A stretch of DNA of 64,000 bases, from the NCBI RefSeq assembly GCF_001999905.1, contig NZ_CP019640.1, forward strand, positions 2,398,001-2,462,000, written 5' to 3'. Of the stretch, positions 37,174 to 45,857 are shown one piece after another (position 1 is the first letter of the stretch; the number at the start of each line of letters is the position of its first letter). Source of the stretch: Planococcus lenghuensis. GTDB taxonomy: Bacteria; Bacillota; Bacilli; Bacillales_A; Planococcaceae. A program made the position numbers and the translations under genes. Below the pieces are notes generated by a model. The model ran no database searches. It had not been told where the DNA came from and saw only the letters and a program-made list of their open reading frames with translations.

Positions 37174-37616
37174 AACTGCTGAAAGGTATTTGGATCGGGT
37201 TCTGGAGCGGCTTTATCCTCGCAGGTGTTTTGCGCTGGCTGGAAGCACTTACCGGCAAGCAAGTTTATTCGCTGCTGCTGAACATTGATTTCCTGCCTTT
37301 TGTAACCTCTGGAGATTGGTCGGAAACCGGGCTGTTCGTTCTCCATATCGGACTGTCTGTCGTCATCGGGATTGTTTATGTTTTCCTTGCAAAGAGACAG
37401 CGCTACACTTTCGGCCAGCTTTTTCTGATTAGCTTTCTGGTCGGTCTTCCTTTCTTCCTGCTGTACTTTCCGTTGGCCGCTTTAGCTGTGGAGCCACTCG
37501 TGTCGCCATTGGATCTCAATGCCTTTCTGTATTGGACTTTCGGACATTTTACATTTATCCTCGCCCTTCCGGTGCTCTATAAATTATTTGAACGCGAAAA
37601 CGCTGCCTCTCAATGA
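37170..37616 (+). CDS. Four-helix membrane protein of unknown function
   Basis: Protein of 148 residues with four hydrophobic helices (about 5-24, 50-70, 82-104 and 117-140). It looks like small YqhR-like membrane proteins, but the match is not certain. It is coupled to ylaI by an ATGA overlap. Its stop codon (37614-37616) lies in the loop of a long palindrome and its last residues RENAAS are encoded by the left arm. The convergent gene ylaH ends with the same residues from the right arm, and the two coding regions overlap by 7 bases. Confidence 0.7.
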   Translation: MKLLKGIWIGFWSGFILAGVLRWLEALTGKQVYSLLLNIDFLPFVTSGDWSETGLFVLHIGLSVVIGIVYVFLAKRQRYTFGQLFLISFLVGLPFFLLYFPLAALAVEPLVSPLDLNAFLYWTFGHFTFILALPVLYKLFERENAASQ

Positions 37617-37640
37617 GAAGCAGCGTTTTCGCGTTTTTCA
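37591..37640. terminator. Bidirectional terminator inside two convergent coding ends
   Basis: AACGCGAAAACGCTGC (37591-37606) pairs perfectly with GCAGCGTTTTCGCGTT (37620-37635), extended by TCTC/GAGA inside the loop. TTTTT follows on the plus side. The stop codons of both flanking genes (37614-37616 plus, 37612-37610 minus) are in the loop, so each arm is coding sequence for one gene and terminator for both. Confidence 0.9.
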
Positions 37641-37942
37641 CGCCATAAGCGAACTTTATAAAGCACTAAGATCAGCATCGCGATCAGCAATCCTTCAACG
37701 ACCGGCAGGAAGACCGCCAGAAACGTCAGGATTAAGCCGCCAAGCAAAAGAAACACACCGATGATGGCATTTTGCCAGAAGCCAAGCTTTTTGGCAAAAC
37801 CCAGCTTGTACACAATTGCTGACAGCACGAATATGATGGCGAGAAGTGCAACTCCCGCTACATCATAATTCGGCAAGGTGCTATACAGAAAACGTGCGAC
37901 AGGGTACATATTTTCATACACGAATTGCTGTTCGGCTCCCAC
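37610..37942 (-). CDS. YlaH-like membrane protein
   Basis: Protein of 110 residues with three hydrophobic helices (about 28-48, 55-75 and 77-96) of the YlaH family. It starts MGAEQQFVYENMYPVARFLY after a GGGTG site and ends KRENAASH, the RENAAS being encoded by the palindrome shared with the convergent gene. The B. subtilis homologue is also next to typA. Function unknown. Confidence 0.85.
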   Translation of the reverse strand: MGAEQQFVYENMYPVARFLYSTLPNYDVAGVALLAIIFVLSAIVYKLGFAKKLGFWQNAIIGVFLLLGGLILTFLAVFLPVVEGLLIAMLILVLYKVRLWREKRENAASH

Positions 37943-37965
37943 GCTTTACACCCTTTCAGCAGAAC

Positions 37966-39816
37966 TTATGCTTCAAGCTCAGCATATTTTTTCTTTTTCG
38001 CAAGCCGTTCCCGCTCGTTTTTATCCAGAATCTTTTTCCGAAGGCGGATCGATTCCGGCGTCACTTCACAGTATTCATCGTCATTCAAATACTCGAGGGC
38101 TTCTTCAAGCGTCATGATTCTTGGTTTTTTCATCGTAGTGGTCTGCTCTTTATTCGCAGAGCGGATGTTGTTGGCCGCTTTCACTTTTACAATGTTGACG
38201 GTCAAATCATTATCCCGGCTATGTTCGCCGACGATCATGCCTTCGTACACTTCCGTACCCGGCTCAACGAAGACAATACCACGGTCTTCTACACCGAGCA
38301 GGCCGTATGAAGATGCCTTGCCGCGTTCCATCGATACGAGTACACCTTGTCGTCTGCCGCCGACCCGGCCGGCTGCAAGCGGCTGGTAGCTATCAAATGT
38401 GTGGTTGATGATTCCATATCCACGCGTTTGCGTCATGAACTCAGTTGAATAACCAATCAGACCGCGTGCCGGTACGTTAAAAATCATCCGGACCTGTCCG
38501 CTTCCGTTATTGATCATATCAAGCATTTCACCTTTTCGTTCACCGAGTGATTCAATAATCGCACCGGTATACTCTTCAGGCACATCCACTTGAACCCGTT
38601 CAACCGGTTCACATCTGACTCCATCGATGACTCTGACGATGACCTGAGGTTTTGACACTTGAAGTTCAAAACCTTCGCGTCGCATATTCTCGATCAGGAT
38701 GGACAAGTGCAACTCGCCGCGTCCCGATACGATCCACTCATCCGGTGAATCTGTATTATCGACACGGAGCGATACATCCGTCTGGAGTTGTTGTTCCAGA
38801 CGCTCCTGAATTTTGCGTGACGTGACGAATTTCCCTTCTTTCCCTGCGAACGGACTATTGTTCACGAGAAATGTCATCTGCAGCGTCGGCTCATCGATGC
38901 GAAGAAGCGGCAACGCTTCGGGATGATCCTGCGGACATACCGTCTCACCGACGTTGATGTCTTCCATTCCGGAAATCGCAATCAAATCTCCCGCTTCCGC
39001 ACGTTCGATTTCAACCCGTTTCAGGCCGAGGAAGCCATGGATTTTAGTAACCCGGAAATTTTTCACTTTTCCATCAAGCTTCATGAGAGAAACTTGCTGA
39101 CCGACTTCGATCGCGCCGCGGAATACACGGCCGATCCCGATTCGCCCAACATAGTCGCTGTAATCCAGCAAAGCTACTTGGAACTGAAGCGGCTCGTCCC
39201 GATTATCGACAGGAGCTGGAACGTGATCAACGATGGAATCGTAGATGACCTGCATGTTTTCTTCCTGATCAGCCGGATCCGGTGAATCAGATGCCGTACC
39301 ATTCATGCCGGAAGCATAAATGACCGGGAACTCCAACTGGTCATCATTTGCATCCAATTCGATGAACAATTCGATGACTTCATCGACAACCTCTTCCGGT
39401 CGTGCAAAGTCACGGTCGACTTTATTGACAACGACGATCGGCTGCAAATTCTGTTCAAGGGCTTTTTTCAAAACGAAACGCGTTTGCGGCATACAGCCTT
39501 CATACGCATCCACAACGAGAAGGACGCCATCCACCATTTTCATGATGCGCTCAACTTCTCCGCCGAAATCCGCATGTCCTGGGGTATCAAGGATATTAAT
39601 CTTCGTATCCTTGTACTGGATCGCTGTATTTTTCGCCAGAATCGTGATTCCGCGCTCTCTCTCAATATCATTCGAATCCATTGCACGTTCATCCACATGC
39701 TCATTCGAACGGAAAATTCCTGACTGCTTCAAAAGCTGATCGACAAGTGTTGTTTTCCCGTGGTCAACGTGTGCGATGATCGCAATATTTCTGATATCTT
39801 GACGTAACTTTGTCAT
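37966..39816 (-). CDS. typA: Ribosome-associated translational GTPase TypA/BipA
   Basis: EF-G-like GTPase of 616 residues that binds 70S ribosomes and aids 50S assembly at low temperature or stress. The GTPase motifs are clear: AHVDHGKT (G1, about 15-22), DTPGHADFGGEVER (G3, about 77-90) and NKVDR (G4, about 131-135). The EF-G domain III and V homologies and the TypA-specific C-terminal domain follow. TATAAT lies in the upstream region, suggesting a monocistronic unit. Confidence 0.96.
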   Translation of the reverse strand: MTKLRQDIRNIAIIAHVDHGKTTLVDQLLKQSGIFRSNEHVDERAMDSNDIERERGITILAKNTAIQYKDTKINILDTPGHADFGGEVERIMKMVDGVLLVVDAYEGCMPQTRFVLKKALEQNLQPIVVVNKVDRDFARPEEVVDEVIELFIELDANDDQLEFPVIYASGMNGTASDSPDPADQEENMQVIYDSIVDHVPAPVDNRDEPLQFQVALLDYSDYVGRIGIGRVFRGAIEVGQQVSLMKLDGKVKNFRVTKIHGFLGLKRVEIERAEAGDLIAISGMEDINVGETVCPQDHPEALPLLRIDEPTLQMTFLVNNSPFAGKEGKFVTSRKIQERLEQQLQTDVSLRVDNTDSPDEWIVSGRGELHLSILIENMRREGFELQVSKPQVIVRVIDGVRCEPVERVQVDVPEEYTGAIIESLGERKGEMLDMINNGSGQVRMIFNVPARGLIGYSTEFMTQTRGYGIINHTFDSYQPLAAGRVGGRRQGVLVSMERGKASSYGLLGVEDRGIVFVEPGTEVYEGMIVGEHSRDNDLTVNIVKVKAANNIRSANKEQTTTMKKPRIMTLEEALEYLNDDEYCEVTPESIRLRKKILDKNERERLAKKKKYAELEA

Positions 39817-39924
39817 TCTTTCACTCCACTATTCTTTTTTTCGAATGTCTAACTGTGCTATTATAACATAAACAAATAAAAATCCATATTAATTGATTTT
39901 GAATGTATGACAGGAGGAAATGAT

Positions 39925-40110
39925 TTGAAAGACATTAAATGGGTCTTCGTGTTTTATTCCCTCGCTGCACTTGCTGCCATGGCAGGAATCGGTGTGGCGG
40001 TCGGTGAACGGAGTGCCATCGGCATTTTCCTCATGATTGCGGTCCTCGGCCTGGTGATGGCCATGGGATTCAAGACGAAGAGAAAAATGATCGATGCCGG
40101 ATTGCTGTAG
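39925..40110 (+). CDS. YlaF-like small membrane protein (DUF5325)
   Basis: Protein of 61 residues with two helices and a basic C terminus. A TTG start (MKDIKWVFVFYSL) is chosen because AGGAGG lies 7 bases before it; the ATG at 39907 has no site, and the ATG just upstream of the TTG is in another frame. Synteny matches B. subtilis ylaF beside typA. Function unknown. Confidence 0.8.
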   Translation: MKDIKWVFVFYSLAALAAMAGIGVAVGERSAIGIFLMIAVLGLVMAMGFKTKRKMIDAGLL

Positions 40111-40130
40111 GAAAAGTAACTTTCTTCATT

Positions 40131-40162
40131 AAAACAGGGAACGCCGCGGCGTTCCCTGTTTT
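40131..40162. terminator. Perfect-palindrome bidirectional terminator
   Basis: AAAACAGGGAACGCCG and CGGCGTTCCCTGTTTT are directly adjacent perfect arms of 16 bases between the convergent ylaF and yktC genes. Confidence 0.88.
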
Positions 40163-40163
40163 G

Positions 40164-40955
40164 TCATTTCAATTTAATATACCGATCCAGAAGCAATGGA
40201 TGAATTGATGGATTTGCGATCAAAAAAGAATCCGATTGCAATAAATTCGCCGAGTCTCCATGAAAATTGGAAGCGACTGCTCCTGTCTCCAACGCAATAA
40301 CCAGTCCCCCGGCAATATCCCAGGGTGACAGCCGCATGGACACATAGGCGTCCAGTCGCCCGCTTGCCACATAAGCGATTTCAAGAGAAGCCGCTCCGTA
40401 AGAACGGGCGCCGCGGATATCCCTGATCAGCTGAATCACTGCTTCGTGATCAATGTACCGGTTGGGTGTGAGCCAAGTGGAATTTATACCGACCATCGCT
40501 TCACTGATCGCCGTCTCCGTAAGATCAGGCAAACGTTCATCATTCAGATACGCCCCTTTTCCCTGCTGGGCGCTATAGAGATCATCATTTACGACATCGT
40601 ATATGTATCCCAGCACACCTGTTCCTTCTTGATATATTCCGAGTGATATTGCAAAATTACGCTTTTGATGCACAAAATTCATTGTCCCGTCAATCGGGTC
40701 GAGTATCCAGATAATGCCCGATAAATCCTCTACAGGGTCCCCGAACCCTTCTTCTCCGAATATCCGGTGATCGGGAAAATCGTTTTTAATCCGTCCGATA
40801 AAGAATTGTTCAATTTCCTTATCAATATTCGTAACCAAGTCATTCGCATCGGCTTTCGTTTCCACCTGAATATCCTGTACGAATGAATTCCGGATGCGGT
40901 GGCCCGCTTCTTTAATCAATGATTTGGCATATTTATCGATGCTGCTGAAATCCAT
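40164..40955 (-). CDS. yktC: Inositol monophosphatase family protein (YktC)
   Basis: Mg2+-dependent phosphatase of 263 residues. Metal-binding motifs are GEEGFG (about 68-73) and DPIDGTMNFVHQ (about 87-98), with the C-terminal SPWDIAGGLVIALETGA motif near 205-221. B. subtilis YktC dephosphorylates inositol phosphates. The role in Gram-positives without inositol lipids is unclear, and NADP or fructose bisphosphate phosphatase activity is possible. Confidence 0.9.
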   Translation of the reverse strand: MDFSSIDKYAKSLIKEAGHRIRNSFVQDIQVETKADANDLVTNIDKEIEQFFIGRIKNDFPDHRIFGEEGFGDPVEDLSGIIWILDPIDGTMNFVHQKRNFAISLGIYQEGTGVLGYIYDVVNDDLYSAQQGKGAYLNDERLPDLTETAISEAMVGINSTWLTPNRYIDHEAVIQLIRDIRGARSYGAASLEIAYVASGRLDAYVSMRLSPWDIAGGLVIALETGAVASNFHGDSANLLQSDSFLIANPSIHPLLLDRYIKLK

Positions 40956-40993
40956 GTCGACTCTCCTCCTCTTCCCTCATTATAACGACAGAA

Positions 40994-41019
40994 GCACCTG
41001 AACAGAAGCATTCAGGTGC
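40994..41019 (-). terminator. Hairpin after the YkzI-like gene
   Basis: GCACCTGAA and TTCAGGTGC form a perfect 9-bp stem with an 8-base loop just after the stop. The T run is poor, so termination efficiency is uncertain. Confidence 0.45.
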
Positions 41020-41026
41020 CAACGTC

Positions 41027-41221
41027 CTACAGAGCATGAAGAGCACTCAATTCCGAATGAATTTCAGTCAGCCGTTCTATGCTCTTCTTCCGTTGCTTTT
41101 CGTCCTGGTTTTGCATGGCATCAAACAATGAGCTCAATTCATAATCCAGTTCCAGCCTTAGTGTCTGAACGTGTTCTTTTTCGAGATGGGCTTTGCGGAT
41201 AATGTGGACAGCCTGCTTCAT
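41027..41221 (-). CDS. Small helical protein (YkzI position)
   Basis: Protein of 64 residues starting MKQAVHIIRKAHLEKEHV, with GGGAGG 8 bases before the ATG. It is predicted wholly helical and highly charged (HLEKEHVQTLRLELDYEL, QDEKQRKKSIERLTEIHSEL). No motif is recognised. It sits between yktC and yktB exactly where B. subtilis has ykzI, on which the tentative link rests. Confidence 0.7.
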   Translation of the reverse strand: MKQAVHIIRKAHLEKEHVQTLRLELDYELSSLFDAMQNQDEKQRKKSIERLTEIHSELSALHAL

Positions 41222-41372
41222 CGGGCGCACCTCCCTGCCGAGACAATCGTCAGAATTGTTTTATAGTTAACTTACAATACCCCCATATTATCGGAAGAAA
41301 ACGTTTTTTGAATTTTTTCCTTATGATTTGGTACACTGGATGGTGATGAATTTAAAATCAGGAGGTCTGCAG

Positions 41373-42008
41373 ATGAATCACTTTTGGACAGATGAAGATT
41401 TTCATGTTTTCGATGTGCCTGGACTCGACGAGCGGATGGATGAACTTAAGCGGCGGATCCGCCCGAAATTCGAAGAACTGGGACAAATCTATTCCTCTTA
41501 CTTATCTGAAGTTGACGGGCAGGAATTTTTTGCGCATATCGCCAAACATGCCCGGCGTACAGTCAACCCGCCACAAGACAGCTGGGTGGCGTTTGCCGCC
41601 AATAAGCGGGGATATAAAGCTCATCCACATTTTCAAATCGGTTTATGGGGCAGTCACATCTTTGTGATTCTGGCTGTTATTTATGAAGCAGCTGAAAAGA
41701 CCAGGATGGCATCGGATTTATTGGAAACCCGTGAAGTCCATGAACTGCCGGAGGATTTTGTCTTAAGCGGAGATCACACAAAACCTGAAGCGGGAAGAAT
41801 GGATGACATGACTTCGGAAGATGTGACCGGACTGCTAATCCGGCTTCGGGATGTGAAAAAAGGAGAGCTGGTCATCGGCCGCCATTTATCCCGCGCTGAC
41901 GCGGTCACCATGTCAAAGGAGGAATTCCGGGCATTCACTGAAAACACATTCGATCAGCTCCTGCCGATCTATAAGACACTTACACATGGCCCGAAAATTT
42001 CCCAATGA
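41373..42008 (+). CDS. DUF1054 family protein (YktB)
   Basis: Cytoplasmic protein of 211 residues starting MNHFWTDEDFHVFDVPGLDERM after AGGAGG. The family core VNPPQDSWVAFAANKRGYKAHPHFQIGLWGSHIFVILAVIYE is unmistakable. Structures are known for the family but no function is assigned. Between ykzI and yktA as in B. subtilis. Confidence 0.92.
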   Translation: MNHFWTDEDFHVFDVPGLDERMDELKRRIRPKFEELGQIYSSYLSEVDGQEFFAHIAKHARRTVNPPQDSWVAFAANKRGYKAHPHFQIGLWGSHIFVILAVIYEAAEKTRMASDLLETREVHELPEDFVLSGDHTKPEAGRMDDMTSEDVTGLLIRLRDVKKGELVIGRHLSRADAVTMSKEEFRAFTENTFDQLLPIYKTLTHGPKISQ

Positions 42009-42044
42009 AAAATCTCGCAGCGACAAATTGCTGCGGGATTTTTC
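42008..42044. terminator. Bidirectional terminator between yktB and yktA
   Basis: AAAAATCTCGCAGC pairs with GCTGCGGGATTTTT with one wobble around an 8-base loop. Confidence 0.88.
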
Positions 42045-42322
42045 TATTTAGCGGATACTTTCAGTTTCTCGCCATTTTGTGAAGCTTTCATTTGCTTGAT
42101 GACCGGGTAGCCGGCGTAGCCGCTGACTTCTTCAAACTCGCGCAGCAATGTTTTTTCTTCGGCCATCGAAGGCACAATGTCCTTAAAGCGTCGATAGCGG
42201 TCCATCATGTCTTCTCTGGCGATTCCTTTTTCGTACGCCAGTTCAATTCCCTCGAAAAACTCGATGACTTGGACAATTTCCCCGGTTGACCAGTCGGTGG
42301 ATAATGGATAAGCATACTCCAT
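42044..42322 (-). CDS. UPF0223 family protein (YktA)
   Basis: Protein of 92 residues starting MEYAYPLSTDWSTGEIVQVIEFFEGIELAYE, with AAGGAGAG 9 bases before the ATG. This is the UPF0223 signature. Small, helical, cytoplasmic, of unknown function. Convergent with yktB. Confidence 0.9.
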   Translation of the reverse strand: MEYAYPLSTDWSTGEIVQVIEFFEGIELAYEKGIAREDMMDRYRRFKDIVPSMAEEKTLLREFEEVSGYAGYPVIKQMKASQNGEKLKVSAK

Positions 42323-42345
42323 TAATGTCACTCTCCTTCTTCCAC

Positions 42346-43305
42346 TTACTTACCCCATTTTCGCCTGATTAATTCAGCTTCTCCAATCATTCGCTCAATC
42401 AATTCTGCAACGGAAGGCACGTCCCGAATCATACCGGTCACCTGACCAGCCCAGCCGAAGCCGGACTCTGCCTGACCGTCATGAATATAGCGCTTATTCG
42501 CTTCCCCGCTTATGTAGGACTTCAGCGCTTCATATGTCGGCGTCTCCTGTTCGATTTCCAGAATCTTTTCCGTCCAGTCGTTTTTGAGAACCCGCGCCGG
42601 TGCACCGATGCTCCGTTTGATGATCTGGGTACCGCTTTCCTGACTGCTGATGAGCGCTTTTTTGTACGCTTCGGAAGCATGGATGCATTCTTCCGTCGCA
42701 ATAAACCGCGTGCCCATTTCCACCCCTTCCGCTCCAAGTGCAAGAGCTGCCATTAACCCGCGGCCGTCTCCGATTCCACCGGAGGCAATTACGGGAATGT
42801 CCACCGCGTCCACTACTTGCGGCACGAGAACCATCGTGCCGATGTCATCACGGCCCAAATGACCGCCCCCTTCCTGACCGACAACCATTACGGCATCAGC
42901 CCCGAGCTGCTCCGCTTTTTCTGCCTGCCGTCTGGCAGCAACCAATACGAGTTTTCTGATGGCTGTTCCTTTCAGCTGTTCAAAAATCGGTGTCGGGTTG
43001 CCGCCCGTCATCGAAACGACTGGCACTTCTTCCTGGATCGCCACGTCCAACATGTGATCAAAGCGCCTTCCGTGTTCACCGATTGCAAAGTTTACACCGA
43101 ACGGTTTATCGGTCAAGCGACGCACTTTCCGGATTTCTTCCCGCAATTCCTCTGGCGATGACAGACTCATCGCTGTAATCTGCCCCAGTCCGCCTGCATT
43201 CGAAACGGCTGCTGCCAAATCAGCATATGCCAAATAAGCCAGCCCTCCCTGAATGATCGGATACTTGATATTAAGCAATTCTGTAATTCGCGTTGAAAAT
43301 TCCAT
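42346..43305 (-). CDS. FMN-dependent nitronate monooxygenase / FabK-like oxidoreductase
   Basis: TIM-barrel flavoprotein of 319 residues starting MEFSTRITELLNIKYPIIQGG. The FMN phosphate motif IPVIASGGIGDGRGLMAALALGAEGVEMGTRF (about residues 172-203) and the GQEGGGHLGRD loop (about 144-154) are typical of the 2-nitropropane dioxygenase/enoyl-ACP reductase II family. It may detoxify nitronates; use as FabK is less likely without a fatty-acid context. It is inserted between yktA and speA compared with B. subtilis. Confidence 0.85.
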   Translation of the reverse strand: MEFSTRITELLNIKYPIIQGGLAYLAYADLAAAVSNAGGLGQITAMSLSSPEELREEIRKVRRLTDKPFGVNFAIGEHGRRFDHMLDVAIQEEVPVVSMTGGNPTPIFEQLKGTAIRKLVLVAARRQAEKAEQLGADAVMVVGQEGGGHLGRDDIGTMVLVPQVVDAVDIPVIASGGIGDGRGLMAALALGAEGVEMGTRFIATEECIHASEAYKKALISSQESGTQIIKRSIGAPARVLKNDWTEKILEIEQETPTYEALKSYISGEANKRYIHDGQAESGFGWAGQVTGMIRDVPSVAELIERMIGEAELIRRKWGK

Positions 43306-43444
43306 TTCTTCCATCCCCCTTTTCCTACCTCAATTTACTCTATTCGGGAGCAATTCTAAAATTCCTTCATTATTCCTAGTATCGGCCCTTCCGGCATGCT
43401 ATAATGCTTTTGTTTTCATTTTATAAGTGAGGTGATACGGCCAA

Positions 43445-44914
43445 TTGTCACAATCAGAAACCCCGTTATTCGATGTGCTGAAGAAGCATCGGAACCGGAA
43501 TCCTATTCAATTCCATATTCCAGGCCATAAAAAAGGACAGGGAGTCGACCCGGAATTCCGGGAATTTGTCGGAGACAATGTCCTTTCAATCGACTTGATC
43601 AATATTGCTCCACTTGATGACCTTCATTCACCAAAAGGCGCCATCAAACAAGCACAGGAACTTGCCGCCCAGGCATTCGGTGCTGATTATACGTTTTTCT
43701 CGGTCCAGGGAACAAGCGGTGCTATTATGACCATGATTTTGAGCGTCGTTGGACCCGGAGATAAAATTCTGGTTCCCCGGAATGTCCATAAGTCGATCAT
43801 GTCTGCCATCGTTTTCGCCGGAGCGGTGCCGGTTTTCATTCATCCGGAAGTAGATCCGGAATTGGGCATTTCCCATGGCATCACACCGGAAGCAGTAGAA
43901 AAAGCACTGGAAGAGTATCCTGACACTAAAGCGGTGCTCGTCATTAATCCGACGTATTTCGGTATTGCAGCAGATCTGAAACGGATCGTTGATATTGCAC
44001 ATAATTATGCTATTCCTGTACTTGTAGATGAAGCGCACGGCGTCCATATTCATTTCCATGAGTCTCTGCCAATATCAGCAATGACAGCCGGGGCAGATAT
44101 GGCAGCGACCAGTGTTCATAAGCTCGGCGGCTCCATGACACAGAGCTCTGTTCTGAATGTCCAAGGCGAACTCGTATCTGCCAAACGGGTGCAGTCAATT
44201 TTGTCGATGCTCACGACAACTTCCACATCTTATCCGATTCTGGCATCGCTGGATACGGCACGCAGGCAACTTGCGATGCACGGGCAGGAATTGATTGACC
44301 AATCGATCCGGCTTTCCCGTGAAGCCCGGAAGCGGATTAACAAAATTCCGCATCTTTTATGCGTCGGGCAGGAAATCCTGAAAACCTCAGCTACGTACGA
44401 TATGGATCCGACGAAACTGCTGATCAGCGTAAAAGATCTTGGCATCACTGGCCATCAGGCAGAGGAATGGCTGCGAACGCAGGCAAACATTGAAGTGGAA
44501 TTGTCGGACCTCTATAACATCTTATGTATCATCACGATCGGCGACACCCAAAAAGAGATTAATCTCCTGGTGAATGCCTTAAAACGGATGAGCGATTCCG
44601 TTAAAACAGATTCCGTCATTCAGGAAGCGGAAGTGCTGCTTCCGGATATTCCCCGGCTGGCGATGACACCGCGTGATGCTTTTTATGCCACCACGGAAGT
44701 GGTTCTCATGGAAGAAAGTGTCGGACGCATTTCAGCGGAGTTTGTCATGGTGTATCCGCCGGGAATCCCGATTTTCATCCCGGGGGAAATTATCACGCAG
44801 GAAAACATCGAATACATCCATAAAAATATTGAAGCGGGACTTCCAGTGCAAGGCCCGGAAGATAACCGCCTTCAATACTTGCGCGTAATCAAAGAACAAG
44901 TGGCGATCCGCTGA
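43445..44914 (+). CDS. speA: Arginine/lysine/ornithine decarboxylase (SpeA type)
   Basis: PLP-dependent decarboxylase of 489 residues in the short Orn/Lys/Arg group I form. The start is a TTG with GAGGTG about 11 bases before it. The PLP lysine lies in the segment TSVHKLGGSMTQSS (about 220-233), and LVDEAHGVHIHFH (about 195-207) contacts the cofactor. Position matches B. subtilis speA, the biosynthetic arginine decarboxylase leading to agmatine and spermidine. A TATAAT sits at 43400-43405. Confidence 0.88.
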   Translation: MSQSETPLFDVLKKHRNRNPIQFHIPGHKKGQGVDPEFREFVGDNVLSIDLINIAPLDDLHSPKGAIKQAQELAAQAFGADYTFFSVQGTSGAIMTMILSVVGPGDKILVPRNVHKSIMSAIVFAGAVPVFIHPEVDPELGISHGITPEAVEKALEEYPDTKAVLVINPTYFGIAADLKRIVDIAHNYAIPVLVDEAHGVHIHFHESLPISAMTAGADMAATSVHKLGGSMTQSSVLNVQGELVSAKRVQSILSMLTTTSTSYPILASLDTARRQLAMHGQELIDQSIRLSREARKRINKIPHLLCVGQEILKTSATYDMDPTKLLISVKDLGITGHQAEEWLRTQANIEVELSDLYNILCIITIGDTQKEINLLVNALKRMSDSVKTDSVIQEAEVLLPDIPRLAMTPRDAFYATTEVVLMEESVGRISAEFVMVYPPGIPIFIPGEIITQENIEYIHKNIEAGLPVQGPEDNRLQYLRVIKEQVAIR

Positions 44915-44949
44915 ACCGGATTCCATCTTGCCGGCATAATACGAACCAA

Positions 44950-44992
44950 AACAGGCAGCCATTCTCTTCACTGGAGGAGCGGCTGCCTGTTG
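44950..44992. terminator. Terminator between speA and the unknown membrane protein
   Basis: AACAGGCAGCC and GGCTGCCTGTT form an 11-bp perfect stem with a 20-base loop, between convergent genes. Confidence 0.75.
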
Positions 44993-44996
44993 TCTT

Positions 44997-45857
44997 CTAC
45001 TCTTCCATTCTATAATAACTCCGGTCCAATTCACCGGGAATTCGGACAATCAGCCGTTTAGCTTCCGAAATCACCTGTGCTTTTCGGCCATCAAGAAACC
45101 GGAGGGGACTCTCTGAATGAGTGGATATGGTTCCTTCGATTTCAAATCCTGGAAATTCATTATCCAAGTGAATAGTGTAATTATCCGGTTCTTTATCCCA
45201 GTAACCGCTTGACGATAATTCATCGAAATGAACGGCGTACTTCCGGCCTGTGTTATACATCTCACTTTCTTCCATGTGGATATTGTAATAATAATTGCCG
45301 CCCGGTTCTTCCTGATAAGTTCCTTCAATCCCTTTCAGTGCGACCGCTTCCTGAAATGGAATATTCACAGATTCAGCCGTATAAGTTTCCGCTCCATACT
45401 GGATTGTGTATGTGTGTTTCCCTTTGCAAATCTTAGAATCACAGCTGCTTTCATCCACTGTGAAACCGATTGTCAGCACGACCGGCCCTTCCGTGTGATA
45501 ATCGCCTCCACTTCCTCCGAAATGAGTGGGAAAGTCCGTTTCAACTTGGCTATCCGCGTATTCAAGTTCATACCCCAATTCCTGTTCCAGTTCCGCAAGT
45601 TTTTCCCGTGAGTGCGCTTTTACGTCACCTTCAAAGATAAGGTCTTCCACGGCATTCTCCATGAACCGGTTCCCAACGGTTCCGTGGATATGCATCACTG
45701 AATGAAAGACAATGAAGCCAAGGAAGTTATATGTGATGAGCTTGAGAAAAAACGTTTTGGTCCTGCGCAGCTTTACCCATTTAGCCACCAGAATCATTAT
45801 TCCCAGATCCACAAGGAAAACAATGATCGGCAGCCCGATAAAAGCGCCAAAAAACAT
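44997..45857 (-). CDS. Unknown membrane protein with large outside domain
   Basis: Protein of 286 residues not recognised as a known family. Two membrane helices (about 3-25 and 37-56) form a hairpin, and residues 57-286 would be extracytoplasmic. That part is rich in Tyr, Glu and Gly strands, carries one close cysteine pair (SSCDSKICKG, about 138-143) and ends with IVRIPGELDRSY. It has no ribosome binding site of its own close to the ATG; it starts in the stop codon of a 41-codon gene (TAATG), so translation is probably coupled. It lies in an accessory gap between speA and pdhD. Confidence 0.65.
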   Translation of the reverse strand: MFFGAFIGLPIIVFLVDLGIMILVAKWVKLRRTKTFFLKLITYNFLGFIVFHSVMHIHGTVGNRFMENAVEDLIFEGDVKAHSREKLAELEQELGYELEYADSQVETDFPTHFGGSGGDYHTEGPVVLTIGFTVDESSCDSKICKGKHTYTIQYGAETYTAESVNIPFQEAVALKGIEGTYQEEPGGNYYYNIHMEESEMYNTGRKYAVHFDELSSSGYWDKEPDNYTIHLDNEFPGFEIEGTISTHSESPLRFLDGRKAQVISEAKRLIVRIPGELDRSYYRMEE

